A program made the position numbers and the translations under genes. A model generated the notes under the pieces. That model saw nothing but the letters and a program-made list of their open reading frames with translations. It made no database searches and was not told where the DNA came from. A stretch of 36,846 nt of DNA, from the IMG/VR virus record IMGVR_UViG_3300047409_000639, positions 1 through 36,846 of that record. One strand, written 5' to 3'. This document shows positions 1-8,515 of the stretch, piece by piece. This stretch comes from a virus. Each line of letters starts with the position of its first letter. Within the stretch, counting starts at the first letter, position 1.

Positions 1-516
1 TCTCATGAACGGTTTGTACACGGTGTGTTCTCTCGAAAACGCGGTGCGATTCTCGTAGAACCCATTGGCCACGAACACAGGGATGTAGTCCGACCACGTG
101 TCGCCAGGTGTCGCCGACAGCAAAATCCAGTGGTTCCTCTTCGCAATCTTCAGGAAACTCTTCACCCATGTGCCACTGCCCACCAGTCTCTGCTCGTCGA
201 AGATGAAGAACGCCCCTTCGACGTCCTTGTACTTCTCCATGTTATTCCAGCTGTCCACAGTCAGAACCCCCGCCACGGATGCCTCGGGGGTTTGCCCAAC
301 GCCAAAGAGCGCGCCTTCGCCGAGCCATGTAAGTGAATCCCTTACCTTGGCTGTTGTGATGACGTACACGTCCTTGGGGTCTTCTCTTAGCATGTAGTAC
401 GCCATTGCGACACGAGATTTCCCCGTGCCCACGCCACCCCACAAAATGCACCCGTTGTGCATCTTGTCCAGTGCTTCTTCCTGATGCGGCCTGAGGTCCG
501 CGTCCACGGCTCTCAT
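1..516 (-). CDS. SNF2-like DNA helicase, N-terminal part (cut by window edge)
   Basis: The reading frame starts at ATG 516 and is still open at base 1, so only the first 172 residues are present. Visible helicase motifs are a Q-like segment [12 protein letters not shown] (residues 8-19), Walker A GGVGTGKS (27-34), a DEAD-type Walker B FDEQR (106-110) and motif [14 protein letters not shown] (134-144). This order matches the N-terminal RecA lobe of SNF2/DEXX helicases that phages often carry next to their polymerase genes. It probably remodels or unwinds DNA during replication or recombination. The start overlaps the stop of the upstream Cys-rich gene by ATGA, which suggests translational coupling. 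The substrate cannot be read from the sequence. Confident as a helicase, less so on subfamily. Confidence 0.85.
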   Translation of the reverse strand, partial: MRAVDADLRPHQEEALDKMHNGCILWGGVGTGKSRVAMAYYMLREDPKDVYVITTAKVRDSLTWLGEGALFGVGQTPEASVAGVLTVDSWNNMEKYKDVEGAFFIFDEQRLVGSGTWVKSFLKIAKRNHWILLSATPGDTWSDYIPVFVANGFYENRTAFSREHTVYKPFMR

Positions 517-743
517 CTAAATCCAAAACCTCCATAAAAACCGGAGCCAAAGGCTGAATGATCATGCGTCTGGTCAGGATAGTGACCGTAATCTCGGTCA
601 AAGTCGTAAGGGTTGTAACCATACGGGCAAGCTTCATGTCCGCACCTTGTGCATTTCGCTGCAGGGCATGACTTGAAACAACCGCACTTGAAACAGTGCA
701 CCCAGTTCAAGTTCCGCCCCCAATGTCTAGGAAAAACTGACAT
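513..743 (-). CDS. Cysteine-rich zinc-ribbon-like small protein
   Basis: A 76-residue protein with an N-terminal cluster [19 protein letters not shown] (residues 14-32), whose CxxC pairs are spaced like a zinc-binding knuckle or ribbon. It is followed by a Tyr/Asp/His-rich and Gly/Phe-rich tail. It overlaps the helicase start by ATGA, so it may act with the helicase or bind nucleic acid, but this is inference from position. The start is uncertain: ATG 743 has no clear Shine-Dalgarno and sits just after a 9-bp stem, while a longer GTG start at 839 also lacks one. The zinc-binding reading rests only on cysteine spacing. Confidence 0.6.
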   Translation of the reverse strand: MSVFPRHWGRNLNWVHCFKCGCFKSCPAAKCTRCGHEACPYGYNPYDFDRDYGHYPDQTHDHSAFGSGFYGGFGFR

Positions 744-857
744 GGCATGTAGGGCGCCCAAGCCGCAAAGGAAGCTCAGACGCCCTACACACGCGGGTTC
801 ACAAACGCTCGAATTGAGCGGATGAACGACCGTCCTCACATTGGACGACCGGTACTG
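744..857 (-). other. Structured intergenic leader with three hairpins
   Basis: This 114-base gap holds three consecutive potential hairpins on the transcribed strand. The first is CGTCC/GGACG (843-847 with 831-835), the second CGCTC/GAGCG (816-820 with 806-810), and the third a perfect 9-bp stem TGTAGGGCG/CGCCCTACA (781-789 with 748-756) around a 24-base loop. There is no T-run after the last stem, so it is not a standard terminator. It ends 4 bases before the proposed ATG of the Cys-rich gene and may affect translation or message stability. This was folded by eye only. Confidence 0.4.
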
Positions 858-1229
858 CTAGCTCGCGCGGGCTGAGACCCCACTTGCGCGAGCGTCCTCG
901 ACCGCCTGCTCAACCGAACGGTTGTCGGGAGCCGGGTCGAAGCTGTTACGGAAAGCACCTTCCGTATAAACCTTGTAGCCCTGGTAATCCGAGTACAGGA
1001 CCCAGTCGCCGACGAACGCCTTCGTCTGACGCTCTCGCTGAGGGTTGATCACGCGGACCTTGATGAACTTGGTCTTGACCTCACGCAGCTGCGAGAGATC
1101 CTTGCTCACCACCCCATCGCCGCGCACGATGCTCCCCTGGCACCATGCCGCCACCTCGACGAAGTTGTCCTCCGTCACCCGGATGGCCTCGACGTAGATC
1201 GGCTTGCGCTTGTACTTTTCGGTCTGCAT
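858..1229 (-). CDS. Conserved phage protein, unknown function
   Basis: A 123-residue soluble protein. The sequence resembles a recurrent phage family with an N-terminal KRKPIYVEAIRVTEDN segment (8-23), a central FIKVRV strand and the block RQTKAFVGDWVLYSDYQGYK (67-86). The C-terminal about 25 residues are polar and probably flexible. Alternating hydrophobic residues suggest a small beta-rich domain. Start ATG 1229 follows AAGGAACC, a usable Shine-Dalgarno. It sits just downstream of a tiny membrane protein and the possible ssDNA-binding gene, at the replication end of the window. I do not recognise a biochemical role. Confidence 0.75.
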   Translation of the reverse strand: MQTEKYKRKPIYVEAIRVTEDNFVEVAAWCQGSIVRGDGVVSKDLSQLREVKTKFIKVRVINPQRERQTKAFVGDWVLYSDYQGYKVYTEGAFRNSFDPAPDNRSVEQAVEDARASGVSARAS

Positions 1230-1237
1230 GGTTCCTT

Positions 1238-1339
1238 TCAGTAATCGTCATCCCGTCTGGCCCTCTTGCCCAGCTCGTAGCCGAACAAGATGACCAGCAG
1301 GATGAGAATGACGATGATGCAAACGCCGAACAGCGTCAC
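1238..1339 (-). CDS. Tiny single-pass membrane protein (33 aa)
   Basis: GTG 1339 overlaps the stop of the upstream gene as GTGA and the frame runs 33 residues to 1238. Residues 3-21 are almost entirely hydrophobic (FGVCIIVILILLVILFGY), followed by ELGKRARRDDDY. This is one membrane span with a positively charged cytoplasmic tail by the positive-inside rule. The Shine-Dalgarno-like GGGAG lies 8 bases upstream. The role is unknown; small phage membrane peptides of this type can affect the host envelope or anchor replication factors, but nothing here decides it. Confidence 0.65.
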   Translation of the reverse strand: MTLFGVCIIVILILLVILFGYELGKRARRDDDY

Positions 1340-1815
1340 TCGGCGTCTCCCTGATTCCCCAGCGCCCCGTACTTCAGCTCGAGGGCGTCCTCCATGATCG
1401 TGACGTACATGGTCTTGACGTACGCCTTGATCCCCGACTTGCCCGACACCTCCCAGAAGTGGGGGCGCACGATGAGGTCGACGTTCGTGATGTCCGCCCA
1501 GTCGAGCATCTCGACCTGGCGCTCCTCGATCTGTTCCCGGCCCCGCGAGGTGACGATGACGATCCGAGGCGGGAAGACGTCGAACCGGCATGCCACCGGC
1601 AGCCACGGCGTGTCCCCCTCCTCCTCGAACTCCGGACGGGCCTCCAGGTGCTTGACGGGCCATCCGTCGTTGGCCATCGCCTGGGCCGTCTTCTCGTCCA
1701 GGATGACGCCGAAGGTGCGCGTCCCCTCCTTGTTGTACAGCCCCTCCTCCCCCCTGAAGTTCCTGAAGATGATGCGCACGCCCTCCATGAGGACGGTGTT
1801 GTCCTGCTGCGGCAT
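1336..1815 (-). CDS. Conserved phage protein, possible ssDNA-binding protein
   Basis: A 159-residue protein starting at ATG 1815, two bases after the end of the large upstream replication gene. The N-terminal block VRIIFRNFRGEEGLYNKEGT (13-32) followed by RTFGVILD is characteristic of a phage family that I recall being annotated as ssDNA-binding or replication-associated. Beta strands dominate the middle (DVFPPRIVIVTS and VDLIVRPHFWEV) and an acidic C-terminus ends in GDAE, as seen in several SSB-like proteins. Placement directly after the helicase-primase-polymerase gene fits a role in replication. The function is inferred from family memory and context, not from a catalytic motif. Confidence 0.55.
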   Translation of the reverse strand: MPQQDNTVLMEGVRIIFRNFRGEEGLYNKEGTRTFGVILDEKTAQAMANDGWPVKHLEARPEFEEEGDTPWLPVACRFDVFPPRIVIVTSRGREQIEERQVEMLDWADITNVDLIVRPHFWEVSGKSGIKAYVKTMYVTIMEDALELKYGALGNQGDAE

Positions 1816-1817
1816 AA

Positions 1818-4800
1818 CTACTCCTTATCGAATTGCGCGATTGAGGTCTCTGCGTCTCGCTTCAACTTCTCGAAGTACGACATGTCGATCTGCAGGTCAT
1901 CCATCTTCTCGGCGATCTCTGCGTCGATCCACAGATAACCCTTTGTCCCGGAGACATGGTGGTACTTCCCCTCGTTCATCCGGTACAGTACTCCACCGCC
2001 CGATGAAACAGGTACAAACCTGCCAGTCCGGCCAAGATGGCGCATGTTACGGAAATCCCGAGAATCCTCAGGAACACTTTCCATGTCAAGGTACATCGTC
2101 CCCTTTGTGACGTTCTTCTTCTCACAGAAGTCGTCGAACACGTGCGGCTCGTGTGAGAAGAGCTCCTTGAACACGTAGGGATGCTGGAATTGAGCGCCCG
2201 TAGCGGACCACTCGTCTCCCTTACGAGTCACGAAGACTGCGTCATTGACAAGGATGAACTCATCGTACGTTGCCTCATGCTCGAAGTCGTACCCGTACTT
2301 CTTGCCGTACTCGATGACGAAATCGATGACGTCCTGATCAGCGCCAGGGATCTTCACCGAATCCGTCTTGATGTGAGCGACGGTGTAGCCCCCCTTCCAG
2401 AGCTGGTGCTTCAGATCGATCATGAAGAGAGCTCCGCGCTTGGCCACGATGTTGTCGCGGTTGCGCAGATCCCGGAAGGGGTTGTCGAACTTGGCCGACG
2501 TCAGACCGTAGACGATGTTGATGGCGATCTTCAGGGCGTAGGCGAGAGTATCCGCAACGTCCTCATCTCCCAGATAGGGTGTGAGTCTTCCATCGAACAT
2601 CTGGCGAGCAGTATCGAAGTCGCGCCTTTTGACTGCAACACGCGCAAGCATGAGATCGTGGAATCTCTGGGTGTAGGGGCCGAAAAGATTGAGATGTACG
2701 ATACTTGCGGGGTGCATAGACGCAACGTCCAGCAACGCGACGTCATGATAATGCCCAGGCTCGGCATACACGTACCCCCCTTCGCCGGGCTCTTCGTCTC
2801 GGTAGAAGGATGCCCCGCTGTCGAAGACGTAGCCGGGGAACTCCTTACTGAGGTCGGTGTACTCGAACTTCTTGTGCGGGAACTTGTCGTCCCCGAAGAT
2901 GATCTTGGCGGTATGACGCTGAGTCGTGTCATTGACCGTGAGCCCACTGAGCTCGGCCAAGATCTGACGGGCCACGAAGTCGCCCTTGCGATCCTCGAAC
3001 ACCGCCTCTGTCGCCTTGACGTCGTTGACGCAATAGGCCACCACCCGAGGCCAGTCCGACTCATCGACCGGCTCATCCCATGGCAAGTCCAGCTCCATGT
3101 GATGGATACCAAGGTCGATCTCGAACTCCTTCAGCCCCTGGCGCTTCGTGCTGAAGTCCCAGATGTCGGCGTACGACAGACTGTAGGCCGCCGCGAAGGT
3201 GGCGTTCTTGTTGTTGTCGACGATCATCTTCTGCGACAGCTTGTACAAGGCCTCAGTGGTGTAGCCCTGACTGGCCGCATAGAGGATGTGGTTGTCGTAA
3301 CGACGGTTGTAGAACCCGACGAGCTTCATCTTGAAGAGCTCCTGCACCTCGTGGGCGCTCGGGTTCACCATCTTCACGACTTCGTCGGAACCTTGGTACT
3401 TCCAACAGATGACAAAGAGGTTGGAGTAGACTTCGACGTCGAAGAAAGCAAGACGAGAATCACCAACCTCTGCCGATGCGTCACTTGTCACCTCCTCCTC
3501 TGACGCGAACTTCATCTGCTGCACCATCTCCAAGCTGGTCTTGGATTGGTGAGTGGAGTTGATAGCGAAAGCCATGATGCGTGAGCGCATGTCCGTGACG
3601 TCGTATTTCATACCGGACTCATACGCCTCTTCGAGGATGTGATGAATGAAATCCACCGAAGGCTTCGTGCCTGGGTGGACCTCCTTCCTCAAGTTTCTCT
3701 CGATCAGCTGACGTAGACCGCGCTCACTCTTGATTGTCTTGTCTGCGAGAACTTTCGCCTCCTTCTGCTTCAGGGGAAGCCCAGACGAAATGTGCGCGAT
3801 CTCGACGTTGTTGCACCGAGAGAGCTTCCGCCTCAGCGAACTGTTACCGGTGTAGACCTTTACTTCTATACCGGGGGCATAAGCCACATCAAGGCTTCCC
3901 ACATCTCCATCGTAGAAGTAGTGGAGGTGGATTCCTTTTCCGGACTTGGAGTACTCGGCGTAGGTGGCGGGCCAAGCACTGGCGGCTTCGAGGTTTCTTT
4001 CGAGGGCTTTGTGGCCATTGAGATCCTTCAGGTCGAAATCAATACAGATGAGATTGTCAGGCACCTTGACCCAGTGCAGCTCCCGCGTGTCAATGTCTGA
4101 AAGTGTGGTCTTCACGTTCGACCACCGCTTTGCGGGAGACTCATCCTCTCCAGCCAACTGGGCCGGATAGGCTGCCAATACCTCATCCAAGAGGGACGTA
4201 TCTTCTTCCATCACAAGGGAGAACACCACACCCGACTCGTCCTTCAGCGGCTGCTTGAACTTGTCGGCGACAAACCCCTTGTAGTAGCTGCGAACCTGAT
4301 CTCCGTTCTCGAGTCGAGCTCGATCCTGGAACTCGTCGAAGTAGTTCCGCAGTTCCTCGCGCATCTTGTACATCGGCAACGGGCGCTCGATGCCTGTCTC
4401 CTGGCAGAATTCCTTATACATTGGGTAGGCCTGAGACAAATATGTGAAATTCTGCTTCTTGAAGACGTCGTAGTACGCCTCGATGAAGTTGAAGAAGATG
4501 TCTGTCTGGAGCATCATCTCGAACGGGCGGTAGCCGCTGTAGTAATTGCGACCCAATGTCTGGTACACCTCAAGGCAGTGATGCGCAATTGCCCCGAGCT
4601 CGAAGTTGATCCTGTCCATCAGCGTGTGATAGTGATTCGTGGGAATCACCACGCCGGTGGGATGGACGTCGATCAGCCTGCGGATGATCCCGGACTTGGC
4701 GTCCGAGATCTTCACCGGCTGATTGGTGCCCATGAACAGCATCGCGTTCACTCGCGCCGTGTAACCTGACTTGTACTTCTCGTTGATCAGCATGTCCTCG

Positions 4801-5546
4801 TGAGCGATGATCGAGTTCAATCGAGTGTTGTCGTCGATCCTGCTCAAGTCACCGTCATGCTGAATCGCCACCAGGGGGTTACCCTTGAACACCTCGGTAG
4901 CGAAGGTAGCATTCGAGCTGCCCAGTGCTCTTCCATCGAAAGATGTAGTATAGCCCTGGAAGACCCGCTCGATAATATTGAGAACGGTTGACTTTCCTGT
5001 TCCCGCAGATCCGTAGAAGACCAAGAATTTCTGGATCTTCTTCGAATCGCCCGCTATAACGGATCCGATCGCCCACTCGATCTTCTCTCTTTCCGAAGGG
5101 GCGTACAAGGTGCTGACCAGCTCATCCCACGCGGTGATCTCACCCGGCTCTATCGCGTAAGGAAGACGACGAGACACGTAGTCTCGCTTCTTCACTTCTG
5201 TGTTGGCGAAGACGATCTTGTTGTTCAACGGCTGGTGATTGTCCTCGACCAACTTCATGTGATTCTGAAACCGGTTCCATGAGTTGGTTCCGGCGTATCT
5301 CATGAAGCTGATGGAGCACGGAGCTTCCTTCTCCCGTGAGAACTTCTTGGCAAAGTCCTCCAACTCCGCGTCCACCAGCCTCGGCACGTCATACGAATCC
5401 TGGGACCAGAGACCTGTCTCCTCATCCCAGATGGCGTAGAAGGACTTCCCCCTGACCATGAGGTCCTTGGAATGCTCCACGATGAAGTCGGGGTAGACTA
5501 CAATCCCTTCCTTCGTGTTCTTGGTAGCAATCCGATAGAAGTCCAT
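1818..5546 (-). CDS. SF3 helicase - primase (AEP-like) - family B DNA polymerase fusion
   Basis: A single 1242-residue frame from ATG 5546. Residues about 165-300 are a D5/P4-type superfamily 3 helicase: Walker A GSAGTGKS (179-186), acidic motif near AIQHDGD (227-233) and motif C FMGTNQP (271-277). Residues about 490-600 look like an archaeo-eukaryotic primase core: ICIDFD (500-505) and SKSGKGIHLHY (533-543). Residues about 700-1160 are a family B polymerase with exonuclease motifs FFDVEVYSN (701-709), GFYNRRYDN (744-752) and YCVND (838-842), then motif A DVASMHP (939-945), motif B KIAINIVYG (1006-1014) and motif C KTDS (1060-1063). It would unwind, prime and copy phage DNA. Catalytic residues appear intact in all three parts. 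Helicase and polymerase calls are firm; the primase call is by motif shape. Confidence 0.9.
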   Translation of the reverse strand: MDFYRIATKNTKEGIVVYPDFIVEHSKDLMVRGKSFYAIWDEETGLWSQDSYDVPRLVDAELEDFAKKFSREKEAPCSISFMRYAGTNSWNRFQNHMKLVEDNHQPLNNKIVFANTEVKKRDYVSRRLPYAIEPGEITAWDELVSTLYAPSEREKIEWAIGSVIAGDSKKIQKFLVFYGSAGTGKSTVLNIIERVFQGYTTSFDGRALGSSNATFATEVFKGNPLVAIQHDGDLSRIDDNTRLNSIIAHEDMLINEKYKSGYTARVNAMLFMGTNQPVKISDAKSGIIRRLIDVHPTGVVIPTNHYHTLMDRINFELGAIAHHCLEVYQTLGRNYYSGYRPFEMMLQTDIFFNFIEAYYDVFKKQNFTYLSQAYPMYKEFCQETGIERPLPMYKMREELRNYFDEFQDRARLENGDQVRSYYKGFVADKFKQPLKDESGVVFSLVMEEDTSLLDEVLAAYPAQLAGEDESPAKRWSNVKTTLSDIDTRELHWVKVPDNLICIDFDLKDLNGHKALERNLEAASAWPATYAEYSKSGKGIHLHYFYDGDVGSLDVAYAPGIEVKVYTGNSSLRRKLSRCNNVEIAHISSGLPLKQKEAKVLADKTIKSERGLRQLIERNLRKEVHPGTKPSVDFIHHILEEAYESGMKYDVTDMRSRIMAFAINSTHQSKTSLEMVQQMKFASEEEVTSDASAEVGDSRLAFFDVEVYSNLFVICWKYQGSDEVVKMVNPSAHEVQELFKMKLVGFYNRRYDNHILYAASQGYTTEALYKLSQKMIVDNNKNATFAAAYSLSYADIWDFSTKRQGLKEFEIDLGIHHMELDLPWDEPVDESDWPRVVAYCVNDVKATEAVFEDRKGDFVARQILAELSGLTVNDTTQRHTAKIIFGDDKFPHKKFEYTDLSKEFPGYVFDSGASFYRDEEPGEGGYVYAEPGHYHDVALLDVASMHPASIVHLNLFGPYTQRFHDLMLARVAVKRRDFDTARQMFDGRLTPYLGDEDVADTLAYALKIAINIVYGLTSAKFDNPFRDLRNRDNIVAKRGALFMIDLKHQLWKGGYTVAHIKTDSVKIPGADQDVIDFVIEYGKKYGYDFEHEATYDEFILVNDAVFVTRKGDEWSATGAQFQHPYVFKELFSHEPHVFDDFCEKKNVTKGTMYLDMESVPEDSRDFRNMRHLGRTGRFVPVSSGGGVLYRMNEGKYHHVSGTKGYLWIDAEIAEKMDDLQIDMSYFEKLKRDAETSIAQFDKE

Positions 5547-5557
5547 ACCCCTCCTTT

Positions 5558-6085
5558 CTACATGGGATGTTGTTCGGCAATCCAGTCAGACATCTGATAC
5601 CAGATTTCGATCTTCCTCTGGTCTCGATCCGGCCAGGCGAGAGGAAAGAAGCCGCCCTGACCGTTGGGCTCGTAATGACGCCAGATCAAGGTGTCGAGGA
5701 TATCGTCGACTTCTTCCCTCTGTTTCGTGGTCAACCGACCACGGTACTTGTCCAACCCCAAATGCTCGAACAGCACCCAGGCCCATCGGCTGGCTTGCCC
5801 GTTCATCTGGAACTCCAGACGACGCGAGAGAGCCACGACCACTTCCAGTACGGAAATATGGGTCATCCGCAAGACATGCAGCATCGACGGATCATACTTC
5901 TCGTACAGGAATTCGATCCGCAGATCGCCACCATCCGACAGACGGTTGTCATCGTTGGCGACGAACCAGACGAACTCCTTCTGATGCAGGAGGCTGCACA
6001 GCGGGTGAATGTCGTTCACTTCCGGGCCGCCTATCTGCAGGGTCAGCCAGCCGAGATACTCGTGGCGGATCGCACTATCCGTCAT
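5558..6085 (-). CDS. Conserved phage protein, unknown function
   Basis: A 175-residue protein from ATG 6085, whose start overlaps the end of the upstream membrane-protein gene by 11 bases. The blocks LHQKEFVWFVANDDNR (33-48), LEVVVALSRRLEF and FEHLGLDKY belong to a family common in phages of Gram-positive hosts; the members I recall have no assigned function. The sequence is mainly helical, has no membrane segment and is rich in Trp (for example RWAWVLF and EIWYQMSDW). It lies just upstream of the replication fusion gene with 11 bases between them, so the two are probably co-transcribed. Confidence 0.75.
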   Translation of the reverse strand: MTDSAIRHEYLGWLTLQIGGPEVNDIHPLCSLLHQKEFVWFVANDDNRLSDGGDLRIEFLYEKYDPSMLHVLRMTHISVLEVVVALSRRLEFQMNGQASRWAWVLFEHLGLDKYRGRLTTKQREEVDDILDTLIWRHYEPNGQGGFFPLAWPDRDQRKIEIWYQMSDWIAEQHPM

Positions 6086-6791
6086 CGTCGAATCGCAGTT
6101 TCCTGCGTCTCGTAGCCGAGTGCTCGATGGTCGGGTCCTCCTCCAACCCGAGGATCTTCTTCGCGTAGTGATCTCTGTCGAGGATGATCTCGTAGTCCGT
6201 CTGCAACTTGGTGTTGCGCACGTAGACGAGATGCGGATCGTTCGATCCGTGCCCGAACAGAGTCAGACTGTCCTCACCGACGACACCATCGCGAACTGTG
6301 TCCGGGATGATCTCTTCCGTCTCATCGATGAGAATGTCATCGCCCTCGAAATACGTGAGGGTGATCTGATGAGAGTACTCGGATTGCTCGAACTCCTCGA
6401 GATGGATCACGAACGGATGCTCGGGTGTCCGGTTGGACATCTCCCGATCGTAGTTCCACGGCGGAAGTGGAGGCCGGTCGAAGATGTTCTTCGTTTCCGG
6501 CTCTTCCTCGTCTTCGTCCTCCTCTGGCTCGACGGTCTTTTGATAGCCCAGATCCTTCATCACCTCTTCGAGATGAGGCTTGGGCTGCCGAGAGAGCTCC
6601 TCCTGGAACCGGACGAGCTCCATCTCCTTCGCGCGATAGTGATCCTTGACGTCCTGGATCTCCTTATCCGCGATCATGTTGTACTTCAGCTTGAGCTTCT
6701 GCCCCATACCAAAGTACATGCCTGCAGCCCCGACTCCACACCCCACGATGAAGCCGAGGCCGATCCCTTGTCCGAGGCTCAGTCTTGCCAC
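6075..6791 (-). CDS. Membrane-anchored conserved phage protein
   Basis: A 238-residue protein from GTG 6791. Residues 6-28 (LGQGIGLGFIVGCGVGAAGMYFG) form one glycine-rich N-terminal membrane span. A charged helical stretch follows to about residue 70, then an acidic linker EPEEDEDEEEPETK (88-101). A C-terminal domain contains ITLTYFEGDDILID and LTLFGHGSNDPHLVYVRN, a block found repeatedly in phage proteins of unknown function. The protein likely sits at the cytoplasmic membrane with its large domain on one side. Its start lies 13 bases inside the upstream DUF6353-like gene, so the two are translationally coupled and may act together. Confidence 0.7.
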   Translation of the reverse strand: MARLSLGQGIGLGFIVGCGVGAAGMYFGMGQKLKLKYNMIADKEIQDVKDHYRAKEMELVRFQEELSRQPKPHLEEVMKDLGYQKTVEPEEDEDEEEPETKNIFDRPPLPPWNYDREMSNRTPEHPFVIHLEEFEQSEYSHQITLTYFEGDDILIDETEEIIPDTVRDGVVGEDSLTLFGHGSNDPHLVYVRNTKLQTDYEIILDRDHYAKKILGLEEDPTIEHSATRRRKLRFDDDG

Positions 6792-7681
6792 TTGACCTTG
6801 TCCTCTGTGATCAGGTGGTAGACCACACCGTCGACGTTGAAGTCGAGCAGAATAGCCCCTTCGCGGCCGTTGACGAAGTCGATCGCGTTCTGATCTTCCC
6901 GGTTGAAGATGCCGAAGTCGATGAAGTCGTCACCGTTCCCCAGCACCCAGCCGCAGACCGCCCCCGCCTTGGTCCGATCCATCCCCAGCGAGTCGTAAAC
7001 CTCGTTGAGGAACACGTGACCTCGAGCACGCAGCATGTGGTTGGCGTACGTCTGCTGGCACTTCAGGAAGTACATGTTGTACTCCGCCTGCGGTGACCAG
7101 TTCTTGTTCAGCTGGTCGAAGAACTTGGAGTAGATCGACGGCTCGTCGAACGACACCCGGGCAACTTCCTTCTTGCGCCCGGTCTTCTCGTCCTCGATCT
7201 CCACCTTCTGCGACCCGTAGCGGAAGTCCCGATCGTCCGCCTCGCCGTACTTGGCGACCACACGCTCCCGGTATTTCTGGAAGCCCTTGTCGAGGGCCAC
7301 GTACGCCGCCGTCAGGGCTGCGTTGCGCTGCTCGAGGATGTTGTGCGACTTGGTCAGCATCCCGATGCCCGCCACACCCAGAAGGATGGAGGGACCGTAG
7401 AGCTTGCCGATGCTGACGACTGAGCGCGTGTAGATGATCGTCTTGTCGCGCTGACGATCGTCCTCCGAGTACTCCCGATGCTCAAGGCTGTTGGCGATCT
7501 TGAGATCGTTCTGCGTCGTCTCGAGAACTTCCTCGAGCTTGAGGGTGGCGCGACACGCAAGAACCGTGCTGCCCACCATGCTGGCCACACCCGCAACGAA
7601 GAGAAGCCGTGGTGAGCTCTTCTCCACCTTGAGCATGGTCCGTCCCGCTTGCTGCGAGAGACCATCCGGAAGGAACCTCAT
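6779..7681 (-). CDS. DUF6353-like membrane protein, copy 1
   Basis: A 300-residue protein from ATG 7681, overlapping the previous stop as ATGA. Residues about 24-44 (PRLLFVAGVASMVGSTVLAC) and about 93-110 (LYGPSILLGVAGIGML) are membrane spans. Between and after them are charged helices, including RNAALTAAYVALDKGFQKY (119-137), the signature I associate with the DUF6353 phage family. The C-terminal half is soluble. A shorter paralogue lies at 10001-10783 with the same architecture. The function of the family is unknown. Codon third positions here are strongly G/C, which may indicate good expression. Confidence 0.7.
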   Translation of the reverse strand: MRFLPDGLSQQAGRTMLKVEKSSPRLLFVAGVASMVGSTVLACRATLKLEEVLETTQNDLKIANSLEHREYSEDDRQRDKTIIYTRSVVSIGKLYGPSILLGVAGIGMLTKSHNILEQRNAALTAAYVALDKGFQKYRERVVAKYGEADDRDFRYGSQKVEIEDEKTGRKKEVARVSFDEPSIYSKFFDQLNKNWSPQAEYNMYFLKCQQTYANHMLRARGHVFLNEVYDSLGMDRTKAGAVCGWVLGNGDDFIDFGIFNREDQNAIDFVNGREGAILLDFNVDGVVYHLITEDKVKWQD

Positions 7682-7857
7682 CTTCTTTCTGCTTTCAATC
7701 GAAGTTGCATTTCGGTCGCGCCGTGCTCACGGACCTTTTCGATCTTTGCCATGTAGATGGCATAGACCTGTTCATCGGACATGGCCTCTACCCGAGCAGC
7801 CCATCTTGTCCCCGGGTAGAAGCCACGCACGATCTCGCGGCGGGTGTTCTTGTCCAT
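7678..7857 (-). CDS. Small basic conserved phage protein (59 aa)
   Basis: ATG 7857 overlaps the upstream stop as TGATG and the frame gives 59 residues. The sequence begins MDKNTRREIVRGFYPG, has WAARVEAMSDEQVYAIYMAK (19-38) and ends in a basic helix. No membrane segment or cysteine is seen. The family looks like the short proteins that often follow the conserved gene at 7857-8498 in related phages. A longer in-frame start upstream would run into the previous gene and lacks a ribosome site, so I chose the short form. Role unknown. Confidence 0.7.
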   Translation of the reverse strand: MDKNTRREIVRGFYPGTRWAARVEAMSDEQVYAIYMAKIEKVREHGATEMQLRLKAERR

Positions 7858-8498
7858 CAGCCCAGTGGGATCGGCTCCGGCAGATCGAGGAGGTAGTCTC
7901 CGGCACGTGTGCGTGAGACTCCCGATCCTCTCAAGTCCGTCCAGCCCCACTTCTGATCCGTGTGACTCGCCGCGATGCCGGTGAGCTCGTACAGATCTGC
8001 GACCGATGCGCTGTCGTACCTGCTCAGCAGATCGAACATGCGATCGATGACCTCCTCTGCTTCTGACCGCGACTGCAGGACGATCTCGTCGAAGTCGTGC
8101 CGGGCACGGGCTCGACGACTGATCATGGCCGGAGGCGGCCTGTCACTCGCGGGGGACCTGTACTGCTGGTTGTACTGGATGTTCGGTCCGTACGGGTTCG
8201 GTCCCCGCATCGCCGAACGCCGCCTGGTCTCACCGAAGACGAGCCGCTCGATGCCCTGAGCACCCGCCTCGACCAGCATGTCCTTGGCAGCCGGGACGAG
8301 CACGCTGAAGACCACGAAATGGAATGAACCCTTCATGTCCCCACCGAAGAACGTCTCCTGGAACCGACGACCCAAGGGCTTCTTGCGTCGCTTCACTTCG
8401 CCGGTGACAACCGGATCGACCTTCTTCTCCTGCTTGACCTCACCAAGGTCCGGCTCTACGCGGGACTTCATGGTGTTGGTCGGGAATTCACTCTCCAT
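7857..8498 (-). CDS. Conserved phage protein with hydrophobic helix and C-terminal domain
   Basis: A 213-residue protein from ATG 8498, preceded by AAGGAGA. A basic linker leads to GRRFQETFFGGDMKG (43-57), a hydrophobic stretch SFHFVVFSVLVPAAKDML (58-75), a Tyr/Pro/Asn-rich low-complexity section (about 95-120) and a conserved C-terminal domain with HDFDEIVLQSRSEAEEVIDR, VADLYELTG and KWGWTDLRGSGVSR. This family is widespread in Firmicute and actinobacterial phages and elements, to my knowledge without a proven function. The arrangement suggests membrane association plus a small protein-binding domain. It is the first gene after the terminator at 8516-8552. Confidence 0.75.
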   Translation of the reverse strand: MESEFPTNTMKSRVEPDLGEVKQEKKVDPVVTGEVKRRKKPLGRRFQETFFGGDMKGSFHFVVFSVLVPAAKDMLVEAGAQGIERLVFGETRRRSAMRGPNPYGPNIQYNQQYRSPASDRPPPAMISRRARARHDFDEIVLQSRSEAEEVIDRMFDLLSRYDSASVADLYELTGIAASHTDQKWGWTDLRGSGVSRTRAGDYLLDLPEPIPLG

Positions 8499-8515
8499 AA
8501 ATATGTCTCCTTGGA

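Noticed and set aside
2181-3503. 440-codon open frame on the plus strand
   Set aside because: Antisense to the polymerase domain; no ribosome site, no recognisable domain, and the opposite frame shows all polymerase motifs.
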